Shown here: positions 27,713 through 36,875 of the stretch, one piece after another | Numbering within the stretch: the stretch's first letter is position 1 | Layout: each line of letters opens with the position of its first letter | Assembly: GCA_963758505.1 (NCBI GenBank) | Contig: CAVWVJ010000001.1 | Coordinates: 1,922,001-1,986,000, forward strand | Reading direction: 5' to 3' | DNA: 64,000 bases | Source: Korobacter sp963758505 | Lineage (GTDB): Bacteria; Acidobacteriota; Terriglobia; Terriglobales; Acidobacteriaceae | Program-made: the position numbers and the translations under genes | The notes under the pieces: generated by a model | The model's input: the letters and a program-made list of their open reading frames with translations, nothing else | Told to the model about the DNA's origin: nothing | Database searches by the model: none

Positions 27713-29326
27713 ATGGGAACGATGACGGGATTTGGGGGAGTTGCTGCCGCCGCCGATGCGCCGACCATCCGCGTATTGCGCGGAACGCTGGTGGAGGAAT
27801 TGAAACTGGACCGCTTTCCGTATTCCATCGGACGAAAGCCGGAGAATGCGCTGGTGATCTCCGATCCCAGTATCTCGCGCGAACACGCGCAGATCCTTCA
27901 CGAGGGCGACGATTACGTCTTCGTGGACCTGGGCAGCAAGCACGGCAGCAAGGTCAACGGCGCCAAGGCAGACCGGTGCGTGCTGAAGCCGAACGATCGC
28001 ATCGACCTGGGACTCGCGCAGGTCCACGTCATCTTCGCGCCGCAGGAGGCGGTGGGCGAGTCGCTGATCCAGAGGCTCTCGAGCTGGCAGGAACACTCCA
28101 CCTATTCCGATCTCGAACACCTGCGCGAATTTCTGGACGCGGCGCGGCGTCTCAACCTGGCATCTGCGGTCTCCGAGGTACTCACCATCCTGGTGGACTT
28201 TAGCTTGCGCGTGACCAAAGCGGAGCGCGCATTCTTCTTTAAGCCCGGGCCCGGCGGCGAGATCGTGATGACCTATGGGCGCGATGCCGAGGGCAAGATC
28301 CTCACCGATGCACAGACGGTTTCCCACTCGGTTCTGAAAGAGGCCGCGGCCTCGGGCTCAGACTTCCTGATTACCGACACGCAACAGGAATCGAACTGGT
28401 CGGCGCGGCAGAGTATTGTTGCCCACAACCTGCGAAGCATCCTCTGCATTCCGCTGCGGCGCAAAGTCGGTTCGCGCGACGAGAACCTCTGGGGACTGCT
28501 CTATCTCGACAGCCATTACCGCACCAAGGGATTGACGAACATCAGCCACGACATCGTAGGCGCCCTCGCGAACGACGCCGCAGCCCTGATTGAGCATGCG
28601 TACCTTGCGGAAGCGGAAGACCAGGCGCGGCGCGAACGCCAGGAGATGGGAATCGCCGCCGAGATCCAGAAGCAGTTGCTTTCGGTGACGAACCCCGACT
28701 GCAAGTTTGCTTCGTTCAAAGCTCGGACAATCCCCTGTAAATCGGTCGGAGGGGATTTCTACGACATCGTGGCGGCCGGCGATTCGCTTTACTTCGTCTT
28801 CGCCGACGTGAGCGGCAAAGGGATCTCCGCGGCGTTGCTGGCCTCGGTGCTGCATGGCGTGGCGTACTCGCATTTTGTACAGCAGCGCCCGGTGGAGGAA
28901 ATGGTCTCCGCGGCCAACCGGCTCCTGTGCAACAAGCAGTTGCTCGGCAAATATGCCACCCTGCTCGCGGGCCAACTGCGCGCGGACGGCGAATTGACGA
29001 TCGTCAACTGCGGACACCTGCCGCCCTTGCGGATCTGCAATGAGAAGGTCGAGGCACTGGAGACTTCGTGCCTGCCCGTCGGTCTCTTTCTCGATGCGCA
29101 ATACGAGGTGCTGAAGACGAAGCTTGAGCCCGGCAGCCGTCTGCTGGTTTTCTCGGACGGCGTGACCGAGGCGGAAGACCCGAGCGGCGAGTTCTTCGGG
29201 GATGACCGGCTGCATTCCGTGGCGGCCCGGGGGGTCGAGGCGGTACTGGAGCAGGTGGTGAACTTCGCCCAGGGCCAGGCGCTGAACGACGACTGCTCCC
29301 TGCTGGAGCTGCAGTACATTGGGTGA
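27713..29326 (+). CDS. FHA-GAF-PP2C (RsbU/SpoIIE-type) phosphatase
   Basis: A 537-residue cytoplasmic signalling protein. The start at ATG 27713 follows AAAGGA; the upstream in-frame extension crosses the promoter region. Domain order: an FHA domain (about residues 20-105) with YSIGRKPENALVI, SISREHAQI and GSKHGSKVNG, which binds phosphothreonine; a GAF-like sensor (about 150-300); a short coiled coil (EDQARRERQEMGIAAEIQKQ); and a SpoIIE/PPM phosphatase (about 330-537). The metal-binding acids are visible in GGDFYD, FADVSGKG, FSDGVTE and NDDCSLL. Placement next to two Ser/Thr kinases suggests it reads and reverses their phosphorylation or controls an anti-sigma factor. That partnership is inference. 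Confidence 0.9.
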   Translation: MGTMTGFGGVAAAADAPTIRVLRGTLVEELKLDRFPYSIGRKPENALVISDPSISREHAQILHEGDDYVFVDLGSKHGSKVNGAKADRCVLKPNDRIDLGLAQVHVIFAPQEAVGESLIQRLSSWQEHSTYSDLEHLREFLDAARRLNLASAVSEVLTILVDFSLRVTKAERAFFFKPGPGGEIVMTYGRDAEGKILTDAQTVSHSVLKEAAASGSDFLITDTQQESNWSARQSIVAHNLRSILCIPLRRKVGSRDENLWGLLYLDSHYRTKGLTNISHDIVGALANDAAALIEHAYLAEAEDQARRERQEMGIAAEIQKQLLSVTNPDCKFASFKARTIPCKSVGGDFYDIVAAGDSLYFVFADVSGKGISAALLASVLHGVAYSHFVQQRPVEEMVSAANRLLCNKQLLGKYATLLAGQLRADGELTIVNCGHLPPLRICNEKVEALETSCLPVGLFLDAQYEVLKTKLEPGSRLLVFSDGVTEAEDPSGEFFGDDRLHSVAARGVEAVLEQVVNFAQGQALNDDCSLLELQYIG

Positions 29327-29729
29327 CGAGACGCGTTTGTTAACTGCTTAGTACATTCCCAGCCCGCGAACGGCCAGCCTTCTCAGGAAGTAAGGGATTC
29401 GGCCCCGGCTATTCTTTCCACACAGCAAATCTAGATAAGAGTTTTCCGCGCAGGTGCTTACAACCTCATAGTCGGCAGGTTCCGTTGACTCGACGTCGAT
29501 CGGGATGGAAGGGTGACGAGGCAAACTCCGCGTCCTGCGGTTGCATTGCGGGTCGGCAAGCAGGTTAACGAGGTGGAAAACAGCGCGGAAGGAACCTTTC
29601 TAACTAAGGTCTCTGGCCCCCACGTTATCTTGCAATTTCCTCAAAATACTGCTTGCCGTCGCTCTCCGCATCGGGGTATTCTTTGCCTCCCCTTAGTCTC
29701 TCCTCCGCTTTTTACCTTAGGAGCTTGCC
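29327..29729. other. Intergenic region without a recognisable gene
   Basis: About 400 bp upstream of a 49-codon gene. No structured RNA, repeat or convincing open frame was recognised. A promoter for the small gene must lie here. The last 14 bases carry its ribosome-binding site. Confidence 0.45.
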
Positions 29730-29879
29730 TTGAAGATCTGGCCCAAAGTAATGCTTGTTGCGGTCGCGTGTGTCCTCTGCTATGCCGCTGGACACTTCTA
29801 CACCGGGGGAAGTTATCTGCAGATCCGGCCGCTGCTGACGTGTATCGGCATTTTGCTGGTGACGTGGATGCAGTTGTAG
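29730..29879 (+). CDS. Small membrane protein, 49 residues
   Basis: A short gene starting at TTG 29730, preceded by TAGGAG with 6-nt spacing, and ending at TAG 29879. The product begins MKIWPKVMLVAVACVLCYAAG, has a short polar loop (HFYTGGSYLQIRP) and ends with a second hydrophobic stretch (LLTCIGILLVTWMQL). It is a two-helix hairpin with a basic N-terminus, so N-in topology is likely. I do not recognise the family. The strong ribosome-binding site, the absence of any competing frame with similar signals, and the sensible membrane-protein composition argue that it is real. No homologue or partner is evident nearby. Confidence 0.55.
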   Translation: MKIWPKVMLVAVACVLCYAAGHFYTGGSYLQIRPLLTCIGILLVTWMQL

Positions 29880-29970
29880 TTCGCCCTACTGTTTCTCACC
29901 AAAATTCCCGCCATTGCCCACCTGCACCCTTGCAGGCGCAGACTTCTGGAAAGACTCCCGCACGGATCGA

Positions 29971-31023
29971 TCATCGGTTGACTTCATCCACCTTATGGAA
30001 ATTTCCGCCTGGAGAAAGGTTGGAATTGATGGTGACTCCATTGCCGTTGGTGTAGTAGTTGGACTTCGGTCCGCTGAAAACCTGGAATTGCGTGCCGGTG
30101 TTGGAGTCGCGAACCGTGGTCAGTCCGGTCAGCATTTCACCCCAGCCGGAGACCTGTTGCGCCTGGGCGTGTTGCTGCGATTCGTAGCGAGCGACCTGCT
30201 GGTTCATGGCGGCTTCGCGCTGCTGGTGGTAAACCTGCATCTGTTGCAGGAATTGCCGGAAGCCGGCACGGATCTGATCGAGACCCATCTGCGTCATACG
30301 TTGCTGATAACGCTCCCAGTCAGGATTCACCTGCCAACTGTCGATCATGTGCTGGATCATGGATGCAGCGAGAGGGGTCGTATCGGGCGACTCAATCGAG
30401 CTGATAATAGGATCGACCTGCCACAGTCCGCTGCTCGGATGCAGCGTGCTTCGCGCATAAACCGAGACAACACGCGGCCCGTCCGAGGTTGCACAATCGT
30501 AGGCGACCGTCCCCTCGGTCACGCGGCTACCCGCGTCGGCGTGCCATGCCGACGGCATCCTCGGCTGCCAGTCAGATTTGATCGCAGTAAACGTCTTGCA
30601 AACACCTGAGAAGCGGTGCCTGGCGTATGTTTCCGCGTAAGGCTGGGCTTCGCGATAGTTGTCGACAAGCATCTGGTACTGCTGCGGCTTGATGGCGGCA
30701 TGACCGGCAGGTCCCGTGTGGGGGCCCGGCAAGACATAGGGCGGCACGTTGGGATCGTCGATGCGGATGATGACTTTGCCGTTCAAGGCGCGAACATCCA
30801 TCATCCAACGCACATCGAAATAGCCGAAGCGGTACATGCCGCCTTGTACCTGCCAGCCCAGCGGGACATCCATGGAGAATGCGCCTTCCGCCGAGTCGGT
30901 ATAGCGAACCCAGTTAAGTCCGGCAGCGGATTTGGGAAGCGAATCGGCATAGAGCGGCATAGCGAAGATGGCGATGCAAAGAGAAGACGCAATGCCAAGA
31001 AGGACCGGGCGATTTACGTTCAT
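29971..31023 (-). CDS. Secreted Gln-rich protein of unknown function
   Basis: A 350-residue exported protein with a signal peptide (MNVNRPVLLGIASSLCIAIFAMPLYA|DS). The first half is globular, with a GAFSMDVPLGWQVQGGMYRFGYFDVRW segment typical of proteins beginning with a PsbP/SCO-like beta sheet. From about residue 245 there is a helical Gln/Met-rich stretch (RYQQRMTQMGLDQIRAGFRQ, QQMQVYHQQREAAMNQQ) predicted to be coiled coil. It ends with a TxxDSNTGTQFQVFSG...YYTNGNG tail. The protein at 56005-57141 has the same three-part layout and a related tail, so the two are probably paralogues. No enzyme motif is visible. Confidence 0.7.
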   Translation of the reverse strand: MNVNRPVLLGIASSLCIAIFAMPLYADSLPKSAAGLNWVRYTDSAEGAFSMDVPLGWQVQGGMYRFGYFDVRWMMDVRALNGKVIIRIDDPNVPPYVLPGPHTGPAGHAAIKPQQYQMLVDNYREAQPYAETYARHRFSGVCKTFTAIKSDWQPRMPSAWHADAGSRVTEGTVAYDCATSDGPRVVSVYARSTLHPSSGLWQVDPIISSIESPDTTPLAASMIQHMIDSWQVNPDWERYQQRMTQMGLDQIRAGFRQFLQQMQVYHQQREAAMNQQVARYESQQHAQAQQVSGWGEMLTGLTTVRDSNTGTQFQVFSGPKSNYYTNGNGVTINSNLSPGGNFHKVDEVNR

Positions 31024-31132
31024 CGCATGCTCCTGGGAAAAGGCTCAGCGTGGGGGAGAGGGATCGGCCTGAAATCGCGGGGATTTTATCACTGCACTCC
31101 GGAGGAATCGCTGCTGATTCGCTCGGCAAACG

Positions 31133-31846
31133 CTATTTCGTTGCGCACTGGAGCACGCGCTGCAAGACAATCCGCTCGCCGGTGAGCCGGCCGGGGCCGC
31201 TGTCGTCGTGGATCAAACCGCGCAGCGAGGCTTGCGCCGGCCCGGAGGCGAGGGCCTGTTCGAGCTGGGCATACTTGGCGTCCTTCTCCACGGGCGTGGC
31301 GTCGCCGCTCATGGCGATGACGATGTTGCCCGCGCAATCGTTGGCCGCAAGGACGTTCACTCCGGCCACGCGCTCGACCGTCCCGAAGACATTTACAACG
31401 CGGCCATAGAACCACTGCGGATCATGCAGGATATTGCAGACGCTGATGGGAGGACTGGTCGCATCGAGCGCGAAGTCAACCGGAACTCGCGTCCGCACCC
31501 GCGCTGCTCTTCCCTTCACCAGTACCGGGTTCCAGTGCCACTGCCGTACTGCTTCTGCCGCGGCATGGATGAGGTCCGGACGTTGATCGCTGCAGTAGCG
31601 ATCGCAGCCGAGCGTTTGTACGTTGCCGGCCTCGTCGAGCACAACATCGAGAACCACGGTCGTCTCTACCCAACGTTGCAAGGCTTCGGGCGGATAGACC
31701 GGCTTCACAACCTTGGCGGGCGATTGCAGCAGATGCGGGATGTTCACGACGCCAGGGATGTTCTTCGGCAGCTTCGGAAGCTCCTGCGCAATCGCAGGCA
31801 GAGTGAGCAGTGCAAACAGAATCATGGGAGGGCGAAGACGGAACAT
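31133..31846 (-). CDS. Secreted protein with TonB C-terminal-like domain
   Basis: A 237-residue exported protein. ATG 31844-31846 gives MFRLRPPMILFALLTLPAIA|QE, a short signal peptide; the open frame extends upstream to 32185, but that part is not protein-like. Residues about 45-140 match the TonB C-terminal fold: KPVYPPEALQRWVETTVVLDVVLDEAGNVQTL, then a two-Cys insert and AVRQWHWNPVLVKGRAARVRTRVPVDF. A second region (SVCNILHDPQWFYGRVVNVFGTV) follows with paired Cys. It lacks the N-terminal anchor and Pro-rich spacer of a true TonB, so it is not expected to energise receptors directly. Such secreted TonB_C proteins are frequent in Acidobacteriota. Confidence 0.75.
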   Translation of the reverse strand: MFRLRPPMILFALLTLPAIAQELPKLPKNIPGVVNIPHLLQSPAKVVKPVYPPEALQRWVETTVVLDVVLDEAGNVQTLGCDRYCSDQRPDLIHAAAEAVRQWHWNPVLVKGRAARVRTRVPVDFALDATSPPISVCNILHDPQWFYGRVVNVFGTVERVAGVNVLAANDCAGNIVIAMSGDATPVEKDAKYAQLEQALASGPAQASLRGLIHDDSGPGRLTGERIVLQRVLQCATK

Positions 31847-32239
31847 AGGTTCATTATCCGCCGCGGAACAGCATGAGGGAAGGTGGCTCGGTTCGCGGTT
31901 CGGCGTGTGAGGCCTAATCCGATACGGGCGTCGGCGACGGACATTTGCTTGATCGCGCCGGCAGTTTTGGAATGACTGCTTCGTGACGAGCGTTGCTGGC
32001 GTTCCCTTGTGATCAGGGATGAGCGCGAAGTGGCGCAGTAGCCAATGCGGGAACTTATCGGTAAACGATAGACGCCCTAGTTCCTCTTGGTTAAGAAAAG
32101 ATCGTCGTGTTGTTCCTGGAGAGAGGGATGGTAGTCTGTCGCCTCCGAAGCCTGTGCTCCCCGAATCAACCTCTAAACTCCCCAAAATAGAGGGAATTCT
32201 GCGCGCGCATGCAACCCGGCATCACGCTCACGCGAGGTA
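31847..32239. other. Divergent intergenic region
   Basis: About 390 bp between the TonB_C-like gene (minus) and the NHL/exosortase operon (plus). It must hold both promoters. No CRP-like palindrome, terminator or structured RNA was recognised. Confidence 0.45.
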
Positions 32240-33553
32240 ATGATGTTCTTATCCAAAGGCGTCCTCAAGGTCGCAGCATGCGCTGCATCCATGTTGCTCG
32301 TAACCGGCTATGCGTTCTCGGATCAAAAGAAAGGCGGCGATCGCGACGACGATGACATCATCAACCACCTTTTCGTGCCCGACTCCGCGAACAATCGGGT
32401 GCTGCTGTACCACCATCCGAAAACCAACGGCCAGAATGCGGATGTAGTGCTCGGGCAGCCGGACTTCGTCACTACAACTTTTTCGGCGACCTCATCGACA
32501 ATGAGTTTTCCGGGGTCCTCGACCCAGGATTTGCTTGGCAAGAACGTCTACGTGGGCGATGCCAGCAACTGCCGTGTGCTCGGATTCAAGAAGCCGTTCA
32601 CCAATGGCGAAGCCGCGACCCTGGTAATCGGCGCACCGGATTTCACTACCTCGTGCACGAACATAGGGGGTGTGCCGACCGCCAGCAGCCTGGGCTTCAC
32701 TGGCGGAGTAGCTTTGGATTGGAAAGGAAACCTGTGGGTGGCCGACTTGGGAAACAACCGCGTATTGCGCTTCCCGCGCCCATTCACGAATGGAGAAGCC
32801 GCGGATGTCGTCCTCGGGCAGGCTGACTTTGTTTCGAGTAACTGTAATGGAGCCACGGGCACGGTTTCGCAGTCGACTTTGTGCCGGCCATCCGGCATTG
32901 CATTCGATCTGCAGGGTGACTTGTGGGTAGCCGATAGCAACAACAATCGGGTGCTGGAATTCCGGCCTCCGTTTACGACCGACATGAATGCGAGCGTGGA
33001 GTTGGGCCAACCCGCAGCCACCGCCTTCACCTCGAACGCGGTGAACAATGGTGGAGTATCTGCCTCTTCGCTGGACTACCCGACCGGCGTCGGATTCGAT
33101 CTGTTACACAAACGGCTATGGGTGGCGGACCGGTACAACAACCGAGTTCTGATGTACGACGCACGCTTCCGTAATGGGATGGCGGCGGAACTCGTATTGG
33201 GCCAGCCGGATTTTGTTTCCAGCAACGTCAACCAAGGCCTCCCCGCTCCAACCGCAGCAACCTTGGACAATCCGGATGGGATCGTCATCCACCTTACAGG
33301 CGACGTCTGGGTTGGCGATACACAGAACAACCGCACTCTGAAATTCAGCGCGCAGTGCAAGAAGAACGGCGAGAACGCCTCGCTGGTATTGGGACAACCC
33401 AATTTCACGCAGAACGCTGCAAACGAAGGCGCCCCTGCGAGTCAGTCTTCGCAAGACCAACCGTTCAGCGCCGGACCTTCATTGATTGCTTTGGGCGTGC
33501 TGGCAGGTTTGGCTGGCGGTAAACAGTGGATTGCACGGCTCCGCCGAAGCTAG
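32240..33553 (+). CDS. NHL-repeat secreted protein with exosortase-type C-terminal signal
   Basis: A 437-residue exported protein with a signal peptide (hydrophobic core VAACAASMLLVTGYAFS). It is built from six or so NHL-like blades with recurring units: LFVPDSANNRVLLY, LWVADLGNNRVLRF, LWVADSNNNRVLEF, LWVADRYNNRVLMY and VWVGDTQNNRTLKF, each followed by a VLGQPDF element. These form a beta-propeller. The C-terminus has the tripartite layout of exosortase substrates: a short motif (PFSAGPS), one hydrophobic helix (LIALGVLAGLAGG) and a basic tail (RLRRS). An exosortase gene starts 10 bp downstream in the same operon, so it is very likely the dedicated substrate. The mature protein would be processed and delivered to the cell surface. 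Confidence 0.8.
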   Translation: MMFLSKGVLKVAACAASMLLVTGYAFSDQKKGGDRDDDDIINHLFVPDSANNRVLLYHHPKTNGQNADVVLGQPDFVTTTFSATSSTMSFPGSSTQDLLGKNVYVGDASNCRVLGFKKPFTNGEAATLVIGAPDFTTSCTNIGGVPTASSLGFTGGVALDWKGNLWVADLGNNRVLRFPRPFTNGEAADVVLGQADFVSSNCNGATGTVSQSTLCRPSGIAFDLQGDLWVADSNNNRVLEFRPPFTTDMNASVELGQPAATAFTSNAVNNGGVSASSLDYPTGVGFDLLHKRLWVADRYNNRVLMYDARFRNGMAAELVLGQPDFVSSNVNQGLPAPTAATLDNPDGIVIHLTGDVWVGDTQNNRTLKFSAQCKKNGENASLVLGQPNFTQNAANEGAPASQSSQDQPFSAGPSLIALGVLAGLAGGKQWIARLRRS

Positions 33554-33563
33554 AGGAACAACC

Positions 33564-34091
33564 ATGCGATCGATTATCGGGAAGCTGCGCAAACACGAAC
33601 TCGCGATGCGGGTGCTGCTGGTACCCGTGTTCGTGGGGCTGTGCTACTGCTTTCAGTGGATGTGGCTGCGCGGCTTCACGACCGAAACGCTGGTGCGGAT
33701 TTCGGCGGTGCTGGGGGTTTCCATGCACCGCCTGACCCTCGATGTCGTCTCGGTGGGCGGAATTCGTGCGCGGTTCGAAACGGCTTGCACGATGATCGAT
33801 GCTTTCTTTGGCGCAATCCCGCTGCTATGGAGTCTGAAGTCTTCGATTGCGAGAAACGTTGCACGGCTGGCGGCGTTGCTGCCAGCCATGTTTTTACTGA
33901 ATGTCGTGCGACTGGAATTCGGCTTCGTCGCACTGAGCAAAGGTGCGCCGTGGTGGCTGGCGCACGAGTGCGTTTCCGGGCTGACCTATTTTCTGGTTTA
34001 TTTGTACATCGTGCATGAGAGGAAACGCGATGCTGCAACCCACCGGGAACCTTCCCCGGATTCGCTTGCAGTGCCTGCGTTTGAGTCCTAG
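33564..34091 (+). CDS. Exosortase/archaeosortase-family transpeptidase
   Basis: A 175-residue polytopic membrane protein. The start at ATG 33564 follows AGAGGA. The three invariant residues of the exosortase/archaeosortase family can be placed: Cys75 in FETACTMIDAFFG, Arg116 in LLNVVRLEFGF and His134 in WLAHECVSG. Hydrophobic segments surround them in the expected order (about residues 15-35, 80-92, 100-122, 135-152). It is short compared with EpsH-type exosortases, which carry an additional N-terminal helix bundle; compact forms are typical of single-substrate systems. The substrate-like NHL protein is immediately upstream. The subtype cannot be named without profile searches. It ends exactly where the convergent lutC begins to end, with no gap. 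Confidence 0.82.
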   Translation: MRSIIGKLRKHELAMRVLLVPVFVGLCYCFQWMWLRGFTTETLVRISAVLGVSMHRLTLDVVSVGGIRARFETACTMIDAFFGAIPLLWSLKSSIARNVARLAALLPAMFLLNVVRLEFGFVALSKGAPWWLAHECVSGLTYFLVYLYIVHERKRDAATHREPSPDSLAVPAFES

Positions 34092-34739
34092 CTAACGCGT
34101 CTCCAGAACGATGGCTACTTTACGGGGTCCGTGTGCGCCCTGCACCAGGATCTTCTCGATATCCGCAGTGCGGCTGGAGCCGGTGATCAGGCCGAAGTAC
34201 GATGCATCCTTGAGATCGCTGTTCATCGCTTTGCGTAGGGCCGTGGTGATGTCGGGCATCAACTGGTCAGAAGTTGCATAGACGATGTGCGTCGGAGGAA
34301 TGATCGAACCGCCACGCCCTCCGGAGCGACTGGAACTGAGAATCGATCCGGTCTGCGCGATCAAACCCTCACACAAAGTGATCGTGACCTGGCAATCTTC
34401 GGGGGCTCGTCCGCCGCTCGACCACAGTACCGGGCGATCGCCAAAAGCGGCGGTGAAGCGGCGTAAAGAAGGATGGTCCTGCACATAAACGCTGCCGGCG
34501 GGGAGCGATGAAAGAAGTTCGCCCAAGGCGTGGGTTGAGCCCTCCGCATCGCCGGCGATCTTGACCTCAGTCAGGTTCGCTTTGCATTCCGCGAGGAAGC
34601 GCTCCATCGCATCGGGGATAGGCGCGTAGATCTGGTCGAGCGTAACGCTTGCGCCGTCGATGGCGGGATCCAAAGGCACGTTGGCTTTGCGGATGCGGTC
34701 GAGAATCCGCTCACGGCCGGGATTAGTTGTGGTTGCCAT
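34092..34739 (-). CDS. lutC: Lactate utilisation protein C
   Basis: A 215-residue LUD-domain (LutC/YkgG) protein, the third subunit of the L-lactate-oxidising LutABC complex. ATG 34737-34739 is chosen; the frame overlaps the end of lutB by 17 bp, which indicates translational coupling. Family segments include ALGELLSSLPAGSVYVQDHP, the acidic DCQVTITLCEGLIAQTGSI stretch and PPTHIVYA. The role within the complex is unclear in all species. It is the last gene of the lactate operon and abuts the convergent exosortase gene with no spacer, so transcripts from the two sides may overlap. Confidence 0.92.
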   Translation of the reverse strand: MATTTNPGRERILDRIRKANVPLDPAIDGASVTLDQIYAPIPDAMERFLAECKANLTEVKIAGDAEGSTHALGELLSSLPAGSVYVQDHPSLRRFTAAFGDRPVLWSSGGRAPEDCQVTITLCEGLIAQTGSILSSSRSGGRGGSIIPPTHIVYATSDQLMPDITTALRKAMNSDLKDASYFGLITGSSRTADIEKILVQGAHGPRKVAIVLETR

Positions 34740-36141
34740 TTTGTTTTCTCCACAAAGCGCGGAAGGAATCTTTCGGCACATCCATCACGGCACGATATTG
34801 CGTCCACTTGGCGAGCGGGCCCAGCAGTCCTGGACTGATTCCTAGGGCCATTGCTGCGCGCAGGGACTTGCGGCCGAACCATCCGAAGAAGGCGAAGCGG
34901 CTGCGGCTCATGGCGGCCCAGCGGAAGAACGAGAAGCCGACTTTCTCGCTTAATTTTGCCTCGCCCTCGGCGACATACTTTCGCCGGTTCTCCAGCAGAT
35001 GATCGCTGAGCTTGATCTTTACCGGGCAAACGCTGTTGCAGGCGGTACACAGGGTGCATGCGTAGGAAAGATGGCCGTAATCCTTCTGGCTTTGGAAAAT
35101 CGGCGTCAGCGCGCTGCCGATGGGGCCGGGATAGGTGGTGGAGTAGGTGTGTCCCCCGACCTGCCGGTAGACGGGACAGATGTTCAGGCAGGCGCCACAG
35201 CGGATGCAGCGAAGCAATTCCTGCTGGGCTTTATCGGCGAGGACCTCGGTGCGGCCGTTATCAACGAGGACCACGTGGAACTCTTCCGGACCGTCGACTT
35301 CGTCGGCTGTCTTCGGACCGCCGATCAACGTGCTGTAAGTGGTGATCGGCTGGCCTGTGCCGGTGGTTGCGAGCACGGGCCAGAGCACGCCGAGATCCTC
35401 GAGTCGCGGGATCACCTTCTCGATACCGGTAACGACGACATGCACGCGGGGAAGGCTTGTTGTCAGGCGGCCGTTGCCTTCGTTGGTAGAAATCGCGACC
35501 AGACCGGCATCGGCGACCAGGAAGTTTGCGCCGGAGATCCCCATTTCCGCGGAGAAGAAAGCACGGCGCAGGAAGCGGCGTGCGGCGGCGACCAGTTCCT
35601 GGTGGGTCTCGCCATCCATGTCTTCCGGGATTTTTTCCTGGAAGAGATCGCGGATCTGCTCGCGGGTGAGGTGCATGGCGGGCGTCACGATGTGGTAGGG
35701 GGCTTCGTTGCGCAACTGGACGATCAATTCACCGAGATCAGTCTCCCACACCTTCATTCCAAGTTTTTCGAGCGCGGGCGAGAGATGGATCTCTTCCGTC
35801 ACCATCGACTTGGATTTGACGACGGTCTTAACGTGGTTCTTCTGCGCGACCTCGCAGATGTACTGGCGGGCATCGGCGGAGTTCTCAGCCCAGTAGACAT
35901 GGCCACCACGTGCGATAATTTTCTCTTCGAAGGACTGCAACAAAGCCCCGAGGTTGCGAATGCCCTCGGATTTCACCTGTGCGGCGCGTGCGCGCGCCGC
36001 TTCCCAGTCGGCAAAACGTAACTTGCCCTTGTCAACGGCAGCGTCGTAGCTGTCCATGTTGCGCTTGATGGTGGCGCGATGGGTGAGGTCGGCGGACTTC
36101 TGCGCCGCGGCTACGAGGAACTCTTCGGCGATGCGGCTCAT
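34723..36141 (-). CDS. lutB: Lactate utilisation iron-sulfur protein B
   Basis: A 472-residue iron-sulfur subunit of the LutABC (LldEFG) L-lactate dehydrogenase. The N-terminal LUD domain runs to about residue 290 (ISGANFLVADAGLVAISTNEGNG). Two 4Fe-4S motifs follow: CIRCGACLNICPVY and CTLCTACNSVCPVKI. The C-terminus is a helical DUF3390-like region. The start ATG 36139-36141 overlaps the lutA stop as ATGA, so translation is coupled. The product works in the cytoplasm, feeding electrons from lactate oxidation toward the quinone pool. Confidence 0.94.
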   Translation of the reverse strand: MSRIAEEFLVAAAQKSADLTHRATIKRNMDSYDAAVDKGKLRFADWEAARARAAQVKSEGIRNLGALLQSFEEKIIARGGHVYWAENSADARQYICEVAQKNHVKTVVKSKSMVTEEIHLSPALEKLGMKVWETDLGELIVQLRNEAPYHIVTPAMHLTREQIRDLFQEKIPEDMDGETHQELVAAARRFLRRAFFSAEMGISGANFLVADAGLVAISTNEGNGRLTTSLPRVHVVVTGIEKVIPRLEDLGVLWPVLATTGTGQPITTYSTLIGGPKTADEVDGPEEFHVVLVDNGRTEVLADKAQQELLRCIRCGACLNICPVYRQVGGHTYSTTYPGPIGSALTPIFQSQKDYGHLSYACTLCTACNSVCPVKIKLSDHLLENRRKYVAEGEAKLSEKVGFSFFRWAAMSRSRFAFFGWFGRKSLRAAMALGISPGLLGPLAKWTQYRAVMDVPKDSFRALWRKQNGNHN

Positions 36142-36875
36142 CGTGCCTCCTGCGAGGTGTGCGCCAGGATCGACGCGATGTGAATCGCTTTGGGCAGGTG
36201 CTGCTGGAAGCGCAGAACACCGTCGAGATGCATGAGGCAGCTCGGATCGACGGCGGTGACATATTCCGCGCCCGTCGCCTCGATGTTCGCTACCTTGGTC
36301 TCGCCCATGGCAGAAGAGATCATGCCGAACTTCGTAGCAAACATGCCCCCGAAGCCACAACATTCGATGGCATTCGGCATAAGTTTCAGTTCCAGGCCCT
36401 TCACCTTACTGAGCAGCGTAATCGGTTCGTTGTAGATGCCGAGTTCGCGGGTTGCGTGGCAGGAGGGATGATACGTGACGCTGTGCCAGAATTCGGCACC
36501 GACATCCTGCACGCCCGCAACTCGCACCAGGAATTCGCAGAGCTCGAAGGTACGTTTGCCGACGGAAATTGCGTCCTCTCTCAGAGCACTGTCTTTCAGG
36601 AGCTCGGGGTAATGGGTGCGCACCATGCTCGTGCAGGAACCCGAGGGGCAGACAATCTGGTCATAGTTGCGGAAGACCTTAACGAACCGTTCGGCGCAAG
36701 GACGCGCGGCATCCCACTGGCCGGTGTTGAAGCCAGGCTGGCCGCAGCAGGTCTGGTCTTCGGGATACTCGACGGAATAACCGGCGCCGCGAAGAACCTT
36801 GACCGTGTCAAGGCCGACCTGCGGCTGCATCTGGTCGACAAAACAAGGAATAAAGAGAGCAACGCGTTTATTCAT
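36138..36875 (-). CDS. lutA: Lactate utilisation protein A (Cys-rich)
   Basis: A 245-residue protein with two CCG-type cysteine-rich domains: the first has CFVDQMQP...CCGQPGFNTG, the second SYHPSCHATRELG...CCGFGGMFATK. This is the pattern of LutA/LldE and of heterodisulfide reductase subunit B, and these cysteines probably bind a non-cubane iron-sulfur cluster. Its start overlaps the stop of the upstream oxidase gene by one base (TGATG), and its stop overlaps lutB. Together with lutB and lutC it should oxidise L-lactate to pyruvate. Confidence 0.94.
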   Translation of the reverse strand: MNKRVALFIPCFVDQMQPQVGLDTVKVLRGAGYSVEYPEDQTCCGQPGFNTGQWDAARPCAERFVKVFRNYDQIVCPSGSCTSMVRTHYPELLKDSALREDAISVGKRTFELCEFLVRVAGVQDVGAEFWHSVTYHPSCHATRELGIYNEPITLLSKVKGLELKLMPNAIECCGFGGMFATKFGMISSAMGETKVANIEATGAEYVTAVDPSCLMHLDGVLRFQQHLPKAIHIASILAHTSQEAR

